The notes beneath the pieces were generated by a model. That model had not been told where the DNA came from. It did no database searches and worked only from the letters and a program-made list of their open reading frames with translations. From contig NZ_JACJGB010000006.1 in assembly GCF_014164775.1 (NCBI RefSeq), positions 62,001 through 126,000 on the forward strand: DNA of 64,000 bases, written 5' to 3'. Source of the DNA: Tessaracoccus sp. MC1679. GTDB taxonomy: Bacteria > Actinomycetota > Actinomycetes > Propionibacteriales > Propionibacteriaceae. Made by a program: the position numbers and the translations under genes. The first letter of the stretch is position 1, and every line of letters starts with the position of its first letter. This document shows positions 11,355 to 20,331 of the stretch, piece after piece.

Positions 11355-11864
11355 TTACTCCCCCGTCGTTCCGGCCGCGACGAGATCGTCGGGCAGCTCT
11401 ACCACCGGCGCCTCCGGCCTCGGCGTGGTGACTGGGGCCGCCGTCGAGGGCGCCTCTGAGCGGCGGCCGCGCAGGTAGGGCAGCTCGTCTCCGGTGACGG
11501 CCGTCGGCACGCCGGTGACCGTGTGATCCGCCAGGTGGATGAACGCCGGGTACGGGTTGGGAACCATGCCGAGCTGGGAGGCCCGCAGCGCCAGCGCGTT
11601 GGCGCTGGAGACGTTCTGGAGCTGGGAGGTGAGGGCGGCCTGGGTGTAGCCGAGCTCGGTGGCCTCCCTGCGGAGGCCGGCCAGCTCGCGGGACTGGGCG
11701 CCCACGGAGGTGGTGACGACCATCACCAGGCCCAGGCCGGCGGCGATCAACAGGACCACGATGACGGCGAAGCCGAGGGGGGAGACGGTGCCGCCGGGCA
11801 TCCTGACGACGCGCAGGCGTGGGGCGGGCGGGCTCCCGGCGGCGGTGATCGGCTGGGCGCTCAT
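11355..11864 (-). CDS. ftsL: FtsL-like divisome membrane protein
   Basis: This 169-aa bitopic protein has a proline-containing cytosolic N-terminus, one membrane helix at about residues 29-52, a short coiled-coil-like segment (about 58-95) and a low-complexity Pro/Thr/Ala extracytoplasmic tail. Sequence similarity to FtsL is always weak. The call rests on topology, size and the conserved slot between rsmH and ftsI. The ATG at 11864 overlaps the rsmH stop (ATGA), with GGGAGG seven bases upstream. It would help recruit FtsW/FtsI to the septum. Confidence 0.8.
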   Translation of the reverse strand: MSAQPITAAGSPPAPRLRVVRMPGGTVSPLGFAVIVVLLIAAGLGLVMVVTTSVGAQSRELAGLRREATELGYTQAALTSQLQNVSSANALALRASQLGMVPNPYPAFIHLADHTVTGVPTAVTGDELPYLRGRRSEAPSTAAPVTTPRPEAPVVELPDDLVAAGTTGE

Positions 11865-12823
11865 GCGGTGGCCTCCCTGATTCGTGTCGCTGCCCTGAGC
11901 CGCGCGGAGGCGGCCCGGGGGTTGCTGGCGGTCTCGTGCTCGCTGGGCCGTTCGGCGCCGCGGGTCAGCAGCATCAACTCGGCCTTGAGGTACTCGGGGA
12001 CGACGGGGAGGTCGCGGGGTGCGCGGTCCGCGGACTTCGCGGCCAGGGTGCGCTTGACCAGGCGGTCCTCCAGCGAGTGGTAGCTGAGCACCGCGATCCG
12101 GCCGCCCACGGCCAGGGCGTCGACGGCCGCCGGCAGGACCCCCTCGAGGGCGGCCAGCTCCCGGTTGACCTCGATCCGCAGCGCCTGGAAGGTGCGCTTG
12201 GCGGGGTGGCCGCCGGTGTGGCGGGCGGCGGCGGGGATGGCCGCCGAGATGGTCTCCACCAGGCGCCCCGAGCTGGTGAACGGGGCGCGCTGCCGCTCGT
12301 CGACGACGGCGCGGGCGATGCGGTCCGCGAACCGCTCCTCGCCGTACCACTTGAGGATCCGCGCCAGCTCACGGGCCGGGTAGGTGTTGAGCACGTCAGC
12401 GGCGGTGGGGCCCTCCGTCGGGTTCATCCTCATGTCCAGGGGCGCGTCGACGCGGTAGGCGAAGCCGCGCTCCAGGCGGTCGATCTGGAGCGAGGAGAGG
12501 CCGAGGTCCAGCAGGATGGCGTCCACCTTCGCGACGCCGAGATCCTCCAGCACCTCGGGGAGCTCGTCGTAGACGGCGTGCACGAGGGTGGCCCGCTCGG
12601 CCAGCGGGCCCAGGCGGTCGCGGGCGACGGCGTGGGCGTCGGGGTCCCGGTCGATGCCGATCAGGCGGGCCTCCGGGCAGGCCTCCAGCACGGCGATCGC
12701 GTGGCCGGCGAGGCCGAGGGTGCCGTCGACGTAGACCGATCCCGGGCGCTGCAGGGCCGGGCGCAGGAGTTCGACGATGCGGTCTTTCATGACCGGTTCG
12801 TGAACGTCCGCGTAGCCCTGCAT
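11861..12823 (-). CDS. rsmH: 16S rRNA (cytosine-N4)-methyltransferase RsmH
   Basis: Methylates N4 of a cytosine (C1402 in E. coli numbering) in 16S rRNA with SAM. The SAM-binding region [19 protein letters not shown] and the following [10 protein letters not shown] are clear. The frame stays open to an ATG at 12907, but those 28 extra residues do not resemble the family. The ATG at 12823 has AAGGG nine bases upstream, gives 320 aa (normal length) and begins [13 protein letters not shown], the usual RsmH N-terminus, so it is used here. Confidence 0.95.
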   Translation of the reverse strand: MQGYADVHEPVMKDRIVELLRPALQRPGSVYVDGTLGLAGHAIAVLEACPEARLIGIDRDPDAHAVARDRLGPLAERATLVHAVYDELPEVLEDLGVAKVDAILLDLGLSSLQIDRLERGFAYRVDAPLDMRMNPTEGPTAADVLNTYPARELARILKWYGEERFADRIARAVVDERQRAPFTSSGRLVETISAAIPAAARHTGGHPAKRTFQALRIEVNRELAALEGVLPAAVDALAVGGRIAVLSYHSLEDRLVKRTLAAKSADRAPRDLPVVPEYLKAELMLLTRGAERPSEHETASNPRAASARLRAATRIREATA

Positions 12824-12955
12824 GTGTCTCGACCCTTGTCTTCTGATGGAAATTCGTCCGTCTCGTGCGCCCCACCCGGAGGTTCCCTTCCGGAGTGGAC
12901 CTGACATCGGGGAAGTGAGGTCAGGGCCGCCGGCCGGGAGCCACCGGGTGGGCCG

Positions 12956-13390
12956 TCAGAGCCTGTGGAAGGCGCTGAGTTCGTCGTCCATGCCGGCGAA
13001 ACCCTCTTCGCTGGCCGCGGAGTAGGTCTGCCAGGTCTCGGCGTCCCAGATCTCGGCGCGGTTCATCGCTCCGATCACCACGACGTCGCGATCCAGGCCG
13101 GCGTAGTCGCGCAGGATCTGGGGGATGGTCACCCGCCCTTGCCGGTCCGGAACTTCGAAGCTGGCGCCCGCCGTCATCATGCGCTGATAGTCGCGGACCT
13201 GCTTCACGGTGCTCGGGGCGCTCATGGCCTCTGCCATCAGCGCCTCGAACGTGTCCTTGGGGTAGACGGCCAACGCCCGCTCCTGGGTGCGGGTGACCAC
13301 CAGTCCGGCCTCCAAGGCGTCGCGGAACCTGGCGGGCAGGATGAGGCGCCCCTTCTCGTCCAACTTGGGTGTGTAGGTCCCCAGAAACAT
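12956..13390 (-). CDS. mraZ: Transcriptional regulator MraZ
   Basis: DNA-binding regulator at the head of the dcw operon; MraZ forms rings and represses its own operon in several bacteria. The 144-aa product has two swapped-hairpin AbrB-like halves, marked by DEKGRLILPARFR near the N-terminus and DRQGRVTIPQILRDY in the second half. Upstream on the same strand lies a run of evenly spaced G-rich boxes (13410-13466) that look like its operator. A gap of about 130 bases separates its stop from the chosen rsmH start. Confidence 0.96.
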   Translation of the reverse strand: MFLGTYTPKLDEKGRLILPARFRDALEAGLVVTRTQERALAVYPKDTFEALMAEAMSAPSTVKQVRDYQRMMTAGASFEVPDRQGRVTIPQILRDYAGLDRDVVVIGAMNRAEIWDAETWQTYSAASEEGFAGMDDELSAFHRL

Positions 13391-13409
13391 CGGTGTGCGC
13401 CCCCCTTCG

Positions 13410-13466
13410 CTCCACTAGCCATCCACTTCGCTCCATTTCGCCCCACCGTACCCCACTTCCCCCCAC
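13410..13466 (-). promoter_or_regulatory. Candidate MraZ operator: 10-bp-spaced TGGGG/TGGAG boxes
   Basis: Read on the - strand there are three perfect GTGGGG boxes (complements at 13461-13466, 13451-13456, 13441-13446) at exactly 10-bp spacing. ATGGAG (13431-13436) and GTGGAT (13421-13426) follow in phase, then GTGGAG (13410-13415) one base out. Known MraZ operators are direct TGGGN repeats with 5-base spacers, the same period. The run ends about 20 bases before the mraZ start, ideal for autoregulation. Confidence 0.8.
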
Positions 13467-13513
13467 CGGGGCACCACTTTGTGGCGTGTTGGCTGGTCGT
13501 TGCCGCTGGCAAC

Positions 13514-13519
13514 TACGCT
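13514..13519 (+). promoter_or_regulatory. Likely -10 element for the moxR operon
   Basis: TACGCT lies 38 bases upstream of the moxR GTG, in the divergent gap shared with mraZ. A weak TTGGCT about 19 bases further upstream could be the -35. It lies about 50 bp from the MraZ boxes, so MraZ might also influence this side; that is inference. Confidence 0.4.
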
Positions 13520-13557
13520 GGAACCGCCGTCCCGGCCCGCCACCAGAAGGAGTCCCG

Positions 13558-14523
13558 GTGAACCAGCCCGTCACCCCCTCGCTCGCCGAGGTCTCCAAGC
13601 TCGCCCGCGACATCGCCGCAGAGATGGGCCGGGTGATCGAGGGCAAGCCCCATCAGATCCGGATGGCCGTGGCGGTGCTGCTCGCTGAGGGCCACCTGCT
13701 CATCGAGGACGTCCCCGGGGTGGGGAAGACGGTGCTGGCGAAGTCGCTGGGCCGCGCCATCTCCGGCAACGTCAAGCGCATCCAGTTCACGCCGGACCTG
13801 CTGCCCAGCGATGTGACCGGCGTGTCGGTGTTCAACCAGGCCACGCGCGAGTTCGAGTTCAAGCCGGGCGGCATCTTCGCCCACATCGTGCTGGGCGACG
13901 AGATCAACCGCGCCTCCCCCAAGACGCAGTCCGCGCTGCTGGAGGCCATGGCCGAGGGCCAGGTGTCCGCGGACGGGCACACGTATCAACTGAGCGAGCC
14001 CTTCATGGTGATCGCCACCCAGAACCCCATCGAGATGGAGGGCACCTATCCCCTCCCCGAGGCGCAGCGCGACCGGTTCATGGCGCGCATCACCATGGGC
14101 TACCCGGCGCGGCAGGCCGAGGTGGCGATGCTCACCCACAACGCCGGCGGGGACCAGTTGGCCAGCATCTCGCCGGTCACCGACGCCGCCGCCATCGCCG
14201 CCGCCGTCCGCACCATCCGCAGCGTCTACGTGGCCCCGGTGATCAACGACTACATCGTCGCCATCTCCGAGGGCACCCGGCGCCACCCGGACCTCCGGCT
14301 GGGGGCCAGCCCCCGCGCGTCGCTGCACCTCATGCGGGCCTCCCGCGTGGAGGCTGCGCTGGCGGGCCGGGACTACGTGATCCCCGAGGACGTGCGCAGC
14401 CTCGCGGTGGCCGTGCTGGCGCACCGGGTGCTGCCGACGGTGGAGGCCCAGGTGTCGCGGCGGGACCCGGAGAGCATCATCGGGGCCATCGTCGACGCCA
14501 CCCCCGCACCGAACCGGGGCTGA
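13558..14523 (+). CDS. MoxR-family AAA+ ATPase
   Basis: AAA+ ATPase of the MoxR/RavA clade, thought to act as a chaperone for the products of neighbouring DUF58 and transglutaminase genes. The 321-aa product has a Walker A (EDVPGVGKTVLAKS), a Walker B (GDEINRASPKTQSALLEAM) and the MoxR-typical ATQNPIEMEGTYPLPEAQRD segment. The frame is open upstream, but the GTG at 13558 has AGAAGGAG at ideal spacing and begins at the family N-terminus. It is followed four bases later by the DUF58 gene. Confidence 0.92.
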   Translation: MNQPVTPSLAEVSKLARDIAAEMGRVIEGKPHQIRMAVAVLLAEGHLLIEDVPGVGKTVLAKSLGRAISGNVKRIQFTPDLLPSDVTGVSVFNQATREFEFKPGGIFAHIVLGDEINRASPKTQSALLEAMAEGQVSADGHTYQLSEPFMVIATQNPIEMEGTYPLPEAQRDRFMARITMGYPARQAEVAMLTHNAGGDQLASISPVTDAAAIAAAVRTIRSVYVAPVINDYIVAISEGTRRHPDLRLGASPRASLHLMRASRVEAALAGRDYVIPEDVRSLAVAVLAHRVLPTVEAQVSRRDPESIIGAIVDATPAPNRG

Positions 14524-14527
14524 GGCG

Positions 14528-15754
14528 TTGCCCAAGCGGGGAACCCGGCTGACGGGCCGCGGCATCATGCTGCTGGTCCTGGGTGTCGCGGCCACCGCCG
14601 GGGCCGGCTACCTGGGTGAGCGCGACCTCATGTGGGTGGCGCTGACCCTGGCGGTGCTGCCCCTGCTCGCCGCGGGCTACCTCGTGCTGGCGCGCCCACG
14701 CGTCAGCCACCAACGCTCGCTCACCCCGCCCACCATCCCCGTCGGCACCTCCACCCGGGTGGTGCTGCAGGTGGCCAACCAGTCCCCGGCGCAGGCCAGC
14801 GCCCTGCGCTTCCTGGACACCGCACCCGACCCGCTGGGGGGTGGGGCGGCCTTCGTGATCGCCCGCGGCTTCGGCCGGTGGCGTCAGGCCGTGGGCTACA
14901 CGTTGGAGGCTGCGCTCCGGGGGCGGTTCGAGATCGGCCCGCTGCTGGGCTCCGCCGCGGACCCGTTCGGCCTCGCCCTGCGCACGTTCACGGCTGCCGG
15001 CGAGACGACCCTCCTGCGGGTCACGCCTCGGGTGTGGCCGCTCGGCGAGCTCACCGGCGGGGCGGGGCTGGGCGCGGCGGGCGACGCGACCCCGCAGCGG
15101 ATCGGGCAGGCCGGTCAGGACGACGTGCTGGTGCGCGAGCACCGCCACGGCGACGACATGCGTCGGGTGCACTGGAAGATGAGCGCCAAGCAGGGCGACC
15201 TCATGGTCCGGCTCGAGGAGCATCCGTGGGACCCGTCGAGCACGCTCATCGTGGACAACAGGCTCGACGCGCACCTCGGCGAGGGCCCCACGGGCAGCCT
15301 CGAGTGGGCGGTCTCCGCCGTCACCTCGATCGCGGCGCTGCTGGTGGAGGGCCGCTACCGGCTGTCCGTGGTGGCGCCGTCGGGGACGGTGTTCGAGTCT
15401 GGCCACGCCGTCGGGCACGGGGCGCGGCACGCGATGGTGGAGGCCATGACGGACCTGGCGCCGTCGGAGGAGACGTGGCTGGGGCGCGCCGTCACGGACA
15501 CCGAGGCGCTCACCTCGGCGTCCTCGATCGTCGCGGCCACCGGCCTGCTGCGGGCGGCGGACGCGGCGGCGCTGGTGGCCGCCGGGGGGCGGGCGCGGAG
15601 CCTGGTGGCGCTGGTGCCGGACGCGCGCGCCTGGGGGGCCGCCGACGACGAGCACGACGACGCCTGCAGGCTGCTGCGCAACCACGGCTGGACCATCGAG
15701 GCCTACGCGCCGGGGGAGCCGATGCCCCAGGTGTGGAAGCGGGTGTCGCGGTGA
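14528..15754 (+). CDS. DUF58 domain protein (MoxR-associated)
   Basis: The 408-aa product has two N-terminal membrane helices (about residues 12-30 and 35-55), a beta-rich middle and the DUF58 signature around VREHRHGDDMRRVHWKMSAK, followed by a vWA-like fold. DUF58 proteins are usually encoded with MoxR and a transglutaminase-like membrane protein, as here. The molecular role is unknown but probably envelope-related. It starts with TTG at 14528, with a weak G-rich site at the moxR stop, and ends in a GTGA overlap with the next gene. Confidence 0.88.
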   Translation: MPKRGTRLTGRGIMLLVLGVAATAGAGYLGERDLMWVALTLAVLPLLAAGYLVLARPRVSHQRSLTPPTIPVGTSTRVVLQVANQSPAQASALRFLDTAPDPLGGGAAFVIARGFGRWRQAVGYTLEAALRGRFEIGPLLGSAADPFGLALRTFTAAGETTLLRVTPRVWPLGELTGGAGLGAAGDATPQRIGQAGQDDVLVREHRHGDDMRRVHWKMSAKQGDLMVRLEEHPWDPSSTLIVDNRLDAHLGEGPTGSLEWAVSAVTSIAALLVEGRYRLSVVAPSGTVFESGHAVGHGARHAMVEAMTDLAPSEETWLGRAVTDTEALTSASSIVAATGLLRAADAAALVAAGGRARSLVALVPDARAWGAADDEHDDACRLLRNHGWTIEAYAPGEPMPQVWKRVSR

Positions 15755-17910
15755 GGTTCAGCTACCACCCCTGGACCAGCCTCGTGGCCGCGGTCGCGCT
15801 CTGGCTCGGGCTGCTCCCGCTCTCGACGATGGTGCAGGGCGCGGGCTACCTCGTCGAGTCCGCCGTCGTGCTGGGGATCGTCGGTGTCACCGGGGCCGCG
15901 CTCGCCGCGCTCCACCTGCCGCGGATGCTGGTGCTGATGCTCCAGATCCTCGCGGGCGGCGCCTACGTGGTCTGGCGGGCAACCTCCCTTGCCGGCGCGG
16001 GCATCACGGATCCGCTGGGCTCGATGCAGGCGCTGGTCGCCGAGGGCGTGGTGACCATCCGCACCAGCGCCGCGCCCGTCGAGCCCACCCCCGGTCTGAT
16101 GTGGCTCATCGTGGCGCTCACCGGGCTGCTGATCCTGGTGGTGGAGCTGCTGGTCAACGTCCTGGAACAGCCGGCGTGGGCCATCGCGCCGGTGGCGCTG
16201 GTGTACGGCATCGCGTCCATCGCGGTCATCGACGAGCTGTCGTTCGTGTTCGTGCTGCCCGTGGTGGTGGGCTACCTGGCGTTGCTGGTGAGCGCCACGG
16301 GGCTGGCCGACGAGGTCACCGGCAAGGCGTCGCGCGTCGGCGCCTACCTTCTGTCGCGGGCGCAGGTGGCGGTGGCGTTCGGGGCGGTCGCGGTGGCCCT
16401 GGCGCTCGTGCTCGCCCCGCTGGTGCCGCTCGGGCAGAAGCAGCCCTGGAACAGCGACGGCCCGGACGGCCCCATCCAGCTCAGCGACCCCACCGTCCGC
16501 CTGGAGCAGGATCTCAAGCGGCCCGCGGACACCCGCATCCTCACGTATCGCACCTCCAACGACGAGAGCGTCTACATGCGCACCGTCGCGCTGCCGGAGC
16601 TCACCACCGCAGGGGCGCGCCTGCTCCCCATGCGCCTCTCGCGGATCGGGCTGGCGGGCGCCCACACGTTCCCCGGCGAACGCGTCGAGATCGACGTGGC
16701 CATGGCCGGCGTGCCGTCGGAGTACCTACCCGCCCCGTTCGCGGCCGAGTCCATCGACGCCGACGGCAGCTGGAGCTTCGACCCGGACACGATGAGCATC
16801 GTGGCCTCCGGCCCGGACCGCCTGGAACAGACGATCGACCTCAACTACTCCGTGGTCTCCACCCTGCCGTCCCCGTCGCGGGAGGACATCGAGGCGGCCG
16901 AGGCAGGCGGCGGCGTCAACGCCGTCACTGTCGCGGTGCCTGAGGGGCTCGCCCCCGTGGTCACGGACCTGACCGCCGACGTGGTCTCCGAGGCCGCCAC
17001 CGCCGGCCAGAAGGCGCTGGCCATCCAGGAGTTCCTCCGCTCGGACGCCTTCACCTACTCGCTCGAGGCCCCGCCGTCGACCGGCTCCGACGCCATCAGC
17101 GCCTTCCTCCTCGAGGAGCGGGCAGGCTACTGCATCCACTTCGCCGCGGCCATGATCACCATGGCCCGCCTCGAGGGGATCCCCGCGCGGATGGCCGTCG
17201 GGTTCGCCCCCGGCGAGCGCCTCGAGGACGGCACCTTCGAGGTCACCGCGCACGACGCCCACGCCTGGCCGGAGCTCTTCCTCGACGGGCTCGGCTGGGT
17301 GCCGTTCGAGCCCACCCCCGCGTTCGACGGCCCTCCCGAGTACACCGATCCGGCCACGCAGCCCTCAGGCGCACCGTCGGATTCGCCGTCACCCAGCCCG
17401 TCGACGCCCACGACCCTGCCGTCTGCGCTCCCCTCCGAGGAGCCGATGCCCACGTTCCAGCCCAGCGCCCCGGGCGGCGACGGCGACGTGGGATGGCTGG
17501 ACTGGCTGCTCGCCGGGATCGCGCTGGTCGCGCTGAGCGTGCCCGCCGCGGTCCGGCGGGGGCAGCGGTGGTGGAGGCTGCGCGGCGGCCAGGAGGCGAG
17601 GGTCGCGGCCGGTTCGGCGTGGACGGAGGTGGAGGCCCTGTTCCGGGACTTCCGCCGGCCCTGGCCGGACGGCTCCCCCGGGCCGGTGTCGGAGTCCGTG
17701 GACCTTCCCCCCAACGGCGCGGCGGCGCTGCGGGAGCTCGCGCACACCGTCGAGGTGAGTAGGTTCTCGCGTGACGCGGCGGATCCTGGGCGGCTGCCCG
17801 CCCAGGTGCGCGCGGTGCGGGCCTCGCTCTGGGCGGACTCCTCGGCCATGGTGCGGGCCAGGGCGATCCTCCTGCCGGCCTCTCTCTGGCGTCGACTTCC
17901 CGCCGGTTGA
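15751..17910 (+). CDS. Transglutaminase-like membrane protein (TgpA type)
   Basis: The 719-aa protein has an N-terminal block of about six membrane helices (DUF3488/TgpA N) and an extracytoplasmic transglutaminase core. The candidate catalytic Cys is in AGYCIHFAAAM, and a His/Asp region is in TAHDAHAWPELF. A Pro/Ser/Thr linker, one more helix and a cytosolic DUF4129-like tail follow. The GTG at 15751 overlaps the DUF58 stop (GTGA). The reading frame is open far upstream, but that part is antiparallel-looking low-complexity sequence and is not used. It probably acts with MoxR and DUF58 at the envelope; the substrate is unknown. Confidence 0.88.
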   Translation: MRFSYHPWTSLVAAVALWLGLLPLSTMVQGAGYLVESAVVLGIVGVTGAALAALHLPRMLVLMLQILAGGAYVVWRATSLAGAGITDPLGSMQALVAEGVVTIRTSAAPVEPTPGLMWLIVALTGLLILVVELLVNVLEQPAWAIAPVALVYGIASIAVIDELSFVFVLPVVVGYLALLVSATGLADEVTGKASRVGAYLLSRAQVAVAFGAVAVALALVLAPLVPLGQKQPWNSDGPDGPIQLSDPTVRLEQDLKRPADTRILTYRTSNDESVYMRTVALPELTTAGARLLPMRLSRIGLAGAHTFPGERVEIDVAMAGVPSEYLPAPFAAESIDADGSWSFDPDTMSIVASGPDRLEQTIDLNYSVVSTLPSPSREDIEAAEAGGGVNAVTVAVPEGLAPVVTDLTADVVSEAATAGQKALAIQEFLRSDAFTYSLEAPPSTGSDAISAFLLEERAGYCIHFAAAMITMARLEGIPARMAVGFAPGERLEDGTFEVTAHDAHAWPELFLDGLGWVPFEPTPAFDGPPEYTDPATQPSGAPSDSPSPSPSTPTTLPSALPSEEPMPTFQPSAPGGDGDVGWLDWLLAGIALVALSVPAAVRRGQRWWRLRGGQEARVAAGSAWTEVEALFRDFRRPWPDGSPGPVSESVDLPPNGAAALRELAHTVEVSRFSRDAADPGRLPAQVRAVRASLWADSSAMVRARAILLPASLWRRLPAG

Positions 17911-17919
17911 CCCGGCGCA

Positions 17920-17925
17920 TAGACT
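17920..17925 (+). promoter_or_regulatory. Likely -10 element for the DUF3040 gene
   Basis: TAGACT lies 28 bases upstream of the DUF3040 start and just after the transglutaminase stop. The small gene may therefore have its own transcript as well as read-through. Confidence 0.4.
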
Positions 17926-17953
17926 GGAACGAAAGGTCGACGAGGGAGAACCA

Positions 17954-18349
17954 ATGGCGCTTTCTGAGCAGGAACGAAAGCTGCTGGAGCAGCTTGAAGC
18001 GTCCCTCATGGCCGAGGACCCCAAGCTCGCTGACACGCTGAGCGGGTCGTCGACCATCCGCATTCACCGCCGCAGGGCGGCCATCGCCGGCGTGGGGTTC
18101 ATCGCCGGCGTCGTGGTGTTGTTGGTGGGGGTCCAGGTGCACCCCGCGGTGAGCGTGCTCGGCTTCCTGCTCATGCTCGGCGCGGCGCTGATCGGCATCA
18201 ACTCGTGGCGCAGGGTGGGTGACGAGGGCGCCCAGCCCAGCAGGCGCGGGCCCAGCGCGCCGCGGCCCTCGCCGTCGACCAACCCATCGCAGGACTTCAT
18301 GGACAAGCTTGAGGAGCGGTGGCGCCGTCGCCAACAGGGCGACCTCTGA
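17954..18349 (+). CDS. DUF3040 small membrane protein
   Basis: The 131-aa product begins MALSEQERKLLEQLEASL, typical of DUF3040, with two adjacent membrane helices around residues 38-58 and 62-80. A hydrophilic C-terminus ends in an Arg-rich helix. The start has GGGAGA at good spacing. DUF3040 genes commonly sit close to mraZ/dcw clusters in actinobacteria. No function is established. It converges with the glutamine amidotransferase gene six bases downstream. Confidence 0.85.
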   Translation: MALSEQERKLLEQLEASLMAEDPKLADTLSGSSTIRIHRRRAAIAGVGFIAGVVVLLVGVQVHPAVSVLGFLLMLGAALIGINSWRRVGDEGAQPSRRGPSAPRPSPSTNPSQDFMDKLEERWRRRQQGDL

Positions 18350-18355
18350 TCCTCC

Positions 18356-19138
18356 TCAGGCGCTCGCGCGGGGTGCCTCGGTGCTGCGGATGTGCGCGGC
18401 CAGCCAGCCCAGCAGACCGGTGAGCTGATCCGGCTCCGCCCCCTCGTCCTCCGGGTGCCATTGCACCGCCAGGACGGGGCGGTCCGGGTCCTCGATCCCC
18501 TCGATCACGCCGTCGTGAGTGGCCCACGCCGTGGGCCTCAGGCCCTCGCCCAGTCGTTCGACGCCCTGATGGTGCGAGCTGCGCACCGTCAACCGCTCAG
18601 CTGGGAGCGCGTCCGCCAACCGCGACCCGGCCTCCACGTCGACGAGGTGGTCCAACATGCCGCGCTGGCCGTCGGGGAGCCGGTGGGTCTGGGCGGTGAA
18701 CAGGTCCGGAGACAGGTTCCCCCCGTAGGCCACGTTGATCAACTGCATCCCGCGGCAGATCCCCAGCAGCGGGCGGCGGTCCGCGCGGCAGGCCTGCACC
18801 ACGGCGATCGAGCGGCGGTCCGCGGTGCCCAGGTGGTCCCCGGACCCGGGATACTCGTTCCTGCCCTTGTAGACGCGCGGGTCCACGTCGTGCCCGCCGA
18901 GCAGCACCACCGCGTCCGCGGCAGCGAGCGCCGCGTGCCACACGTGATCCCCGCAGTCCTGCATGCCGATGAGGGTGGTGATCCAGCCAGCCTCGCGGGC
19001 GAGGGCGACAGTCCGGTCCGCCAGCGCCACCAGGAGCTCGCCGAAGTGGCCGGGCTGATAGCGGGAGGCGGGCGCGATGACAAGGAGTTTCATCTCCCCC
19101 ATGCTGCTGGGGGACCGTTGCGAATGTGTATCAGGCAT
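18356..19138 (-). CDS. Class I glutamine amidotransferase-like hydrolase (peptidase C26)
   Basis: Resembles gamma-glutamyl-gamma-aminobutyrate hydrolases (PuuD-like) of peptidase family C26. The 260-aa product has the nucleophile elbow LGICRGMQLINVAYGG and the His-Glu pair in VQWHPEDE, so the catalytic triad is intact. VVLLGGHDVDPRVYKG matches the family. The substrate cannot be told. The start is uncertain: ATG at 19138 overlaps the dinB stop by eight bases, and in-frame ATGs at 19102 and 19093 would remove a poorly conserved leader. Confidence 0.82.
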   Translation of the reverse strand: MPDTHSQRSPSSMGEMKLLVIAPASRYQPGHFGELLVALADRTVALAREAGWITTLIGMQDCGDHVWHAALAAADAVVLLGGHDVDPRVYKGRNEYPGSGDHLGTADRRSIAVVQACRADRRPLLGICRGMQLINVAYGGNLSPDLFTAQTHRLPDGQRGMLDHLVDVEAGSRLADALPAERLTVRSSHHQGVERLGEGLRPTAWATHDGVIEGIEDPDRPVLAVQWHPEDEGAEPDQLTGLLGWLAAHIRSTEAPRASA

Positions 19139-20330
19139 GGATCAGGTGTGGATCAGTTCGCTCATCCCTTCGGCGGGTGAGGGTGGCCCGCCGCACGGCG
19201 TGCGGGCCGAACCGCAGCACCGCCTTGTCGATGGCCTGCTCTGCCTCCGTCCATCCGCGGGCCGGCTCGTCCAGCGCGGGCTGCTCGTAGGTGCTGGCCT
19301 TCGGCACCAGCTTCTCCATCCGGACCCCCACCCTGCGGATCCGGGCGCGCTGCAGGTTGAGCTTGGTGAACAGCCGCATCGCCTCGGCGTAGATGTCGTT
19401 GGTGCGGTCCGTGGGGGCGGAGATCGTGCCGGTGCGGGTGATGGTGGTGAAGTCCGCGAACCGCACCGACAGCGTCACCGTGCGCCCCACCATGGACTGC
19501 GCCCGCATCCGCGACGCGGTGCGGTCCGCCATCCGCAGGATCTCCGTGGCCACCACGCCCGCGTCGTCGGTGTCCTGCGGGAACGTCTCCTGCGAGCCGA
19601 CGCTGTGCTCGGCGGGCTCTCGGGCCAGGACGGAGCGGTCGTCGCGGCCCCAGGCAAGGTCCAGCAGGAGCGCGCCCTGCCCGTCGCCGAGCGCCCGCTG
19701 CAGGGTGGAACGGGGGGTGTTGGCGATGTCGCGGACGGTGCTGAGGCCCAGCCGGTGCAGCCGCGCCGCCGTCGCCTCCCCCACCCCCCAGATGGCCTCC
19801 ACCGGCAGCGGGTGCAGGAACGCGATGACCTCCTCGGGGCGGACCCGCACCAGGCCGTCCGGCTTGGCGGCCTTCGACGCCAGCTTGGCGATGAACTTGC
19901 TGGGGCCGATGCCCATCGAGCAGGGCACCCCCTGCTCGTCCATCACCTGGGCGCGGAGCGTCTCCCCGATGGCAACCGGGTCCCCGCCGAGGCGGCGCAG
20001 CGCCGTGGTGAGGTCGATGAACGCCTCGTCGATGGAGGCCATCTCCACCCGGTCCGTCACCGTGTCGAAGATCTCGCGGATGCCGTCGGAGACCGCCGTG
20101 TAGTGGTCGAAGTCCGGGTGGATCACGGCCACCTGCGGGCACAGGCGCCTGGCCCGGCTCGACGGCATGCCCGCGCCGATCCCGAACCGGCGCGCCGGGT
20201 AGTTGGCCGAGAGCACCACCCCGCGGGTGGAGCCGCCGACGAACATCGGCACCTCCCGCAGCTCTGGGTGCCGGGCCATCTCCACCGACGCGTAGAAGGC
20301 GTCCATGTCCACATGCGCGATGACTGGCAT
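19131..20330 (-). CDS. dinB: DNA polymerase IV (Y-family, DinB)
   Basis: Translesion polymerase. The 399-aa product starts MPVIAHVDMDAFYASVE with the first catalytic Asp at residue 8. It carries the second catalytic pair in ASIDEAFID (D101, E102), so it should be active rather than an ImuB-type pseudo-polymerase. Thumb and little-finger regions follow. The ATG at 20330 has GGGAG six bases upstream and is placed two bases after the dnaE2 stop, so the two are co-transcribed. The far C-terminus (about the last 40 residues) is family-variable. Confidence 0.93.
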   Translation of the reverse strand: MPVIAHVDMDAFYASVEMARHPELREVPMFVGGSTRGVVLSANYPARRFGIGAGMPSSRARRLCPQVAVIHPDFDHYTAVSDGIREIFDTVTDRVEMASIDEAFIDLTTALRRLGGDPVAIGETLRAQVMDEQGVPCSMGIGPSKFIAKLASKAAKPDGLVRVRPEEVIAFLHPLPVEAIWGVGEATAARLHRLGLSTVRDIANTPRSTLQRALGDGQGALLLDLAWGRDDRSVLAREPAEHSVGSQETFPQDTDDAGVVATEILRMADRTASRMRAQSMVGRTVTLSVRFADFTTITRTGTISAPTDRTNDIYAEAMRLFTKLNLQRARIRRVGVRMEKLVPKASTYEQPALDEPARGWTEAEQAIDKAVLRFGPHAVRRATLTRRRDERTDPHLIHA

Positions 20331-20331
20331 C

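Noticed and set aside
12824..12907. Upstream start for rsmH
   Set aside because: The extra 28 residues are not family-like and the ATG at 12907 lacks a ribosome-binding site.
19131..20330. ImuB-type inactive polymerase
   Set aside because: Both catalytic acidic motifs (D8 and D101/E102) are present.
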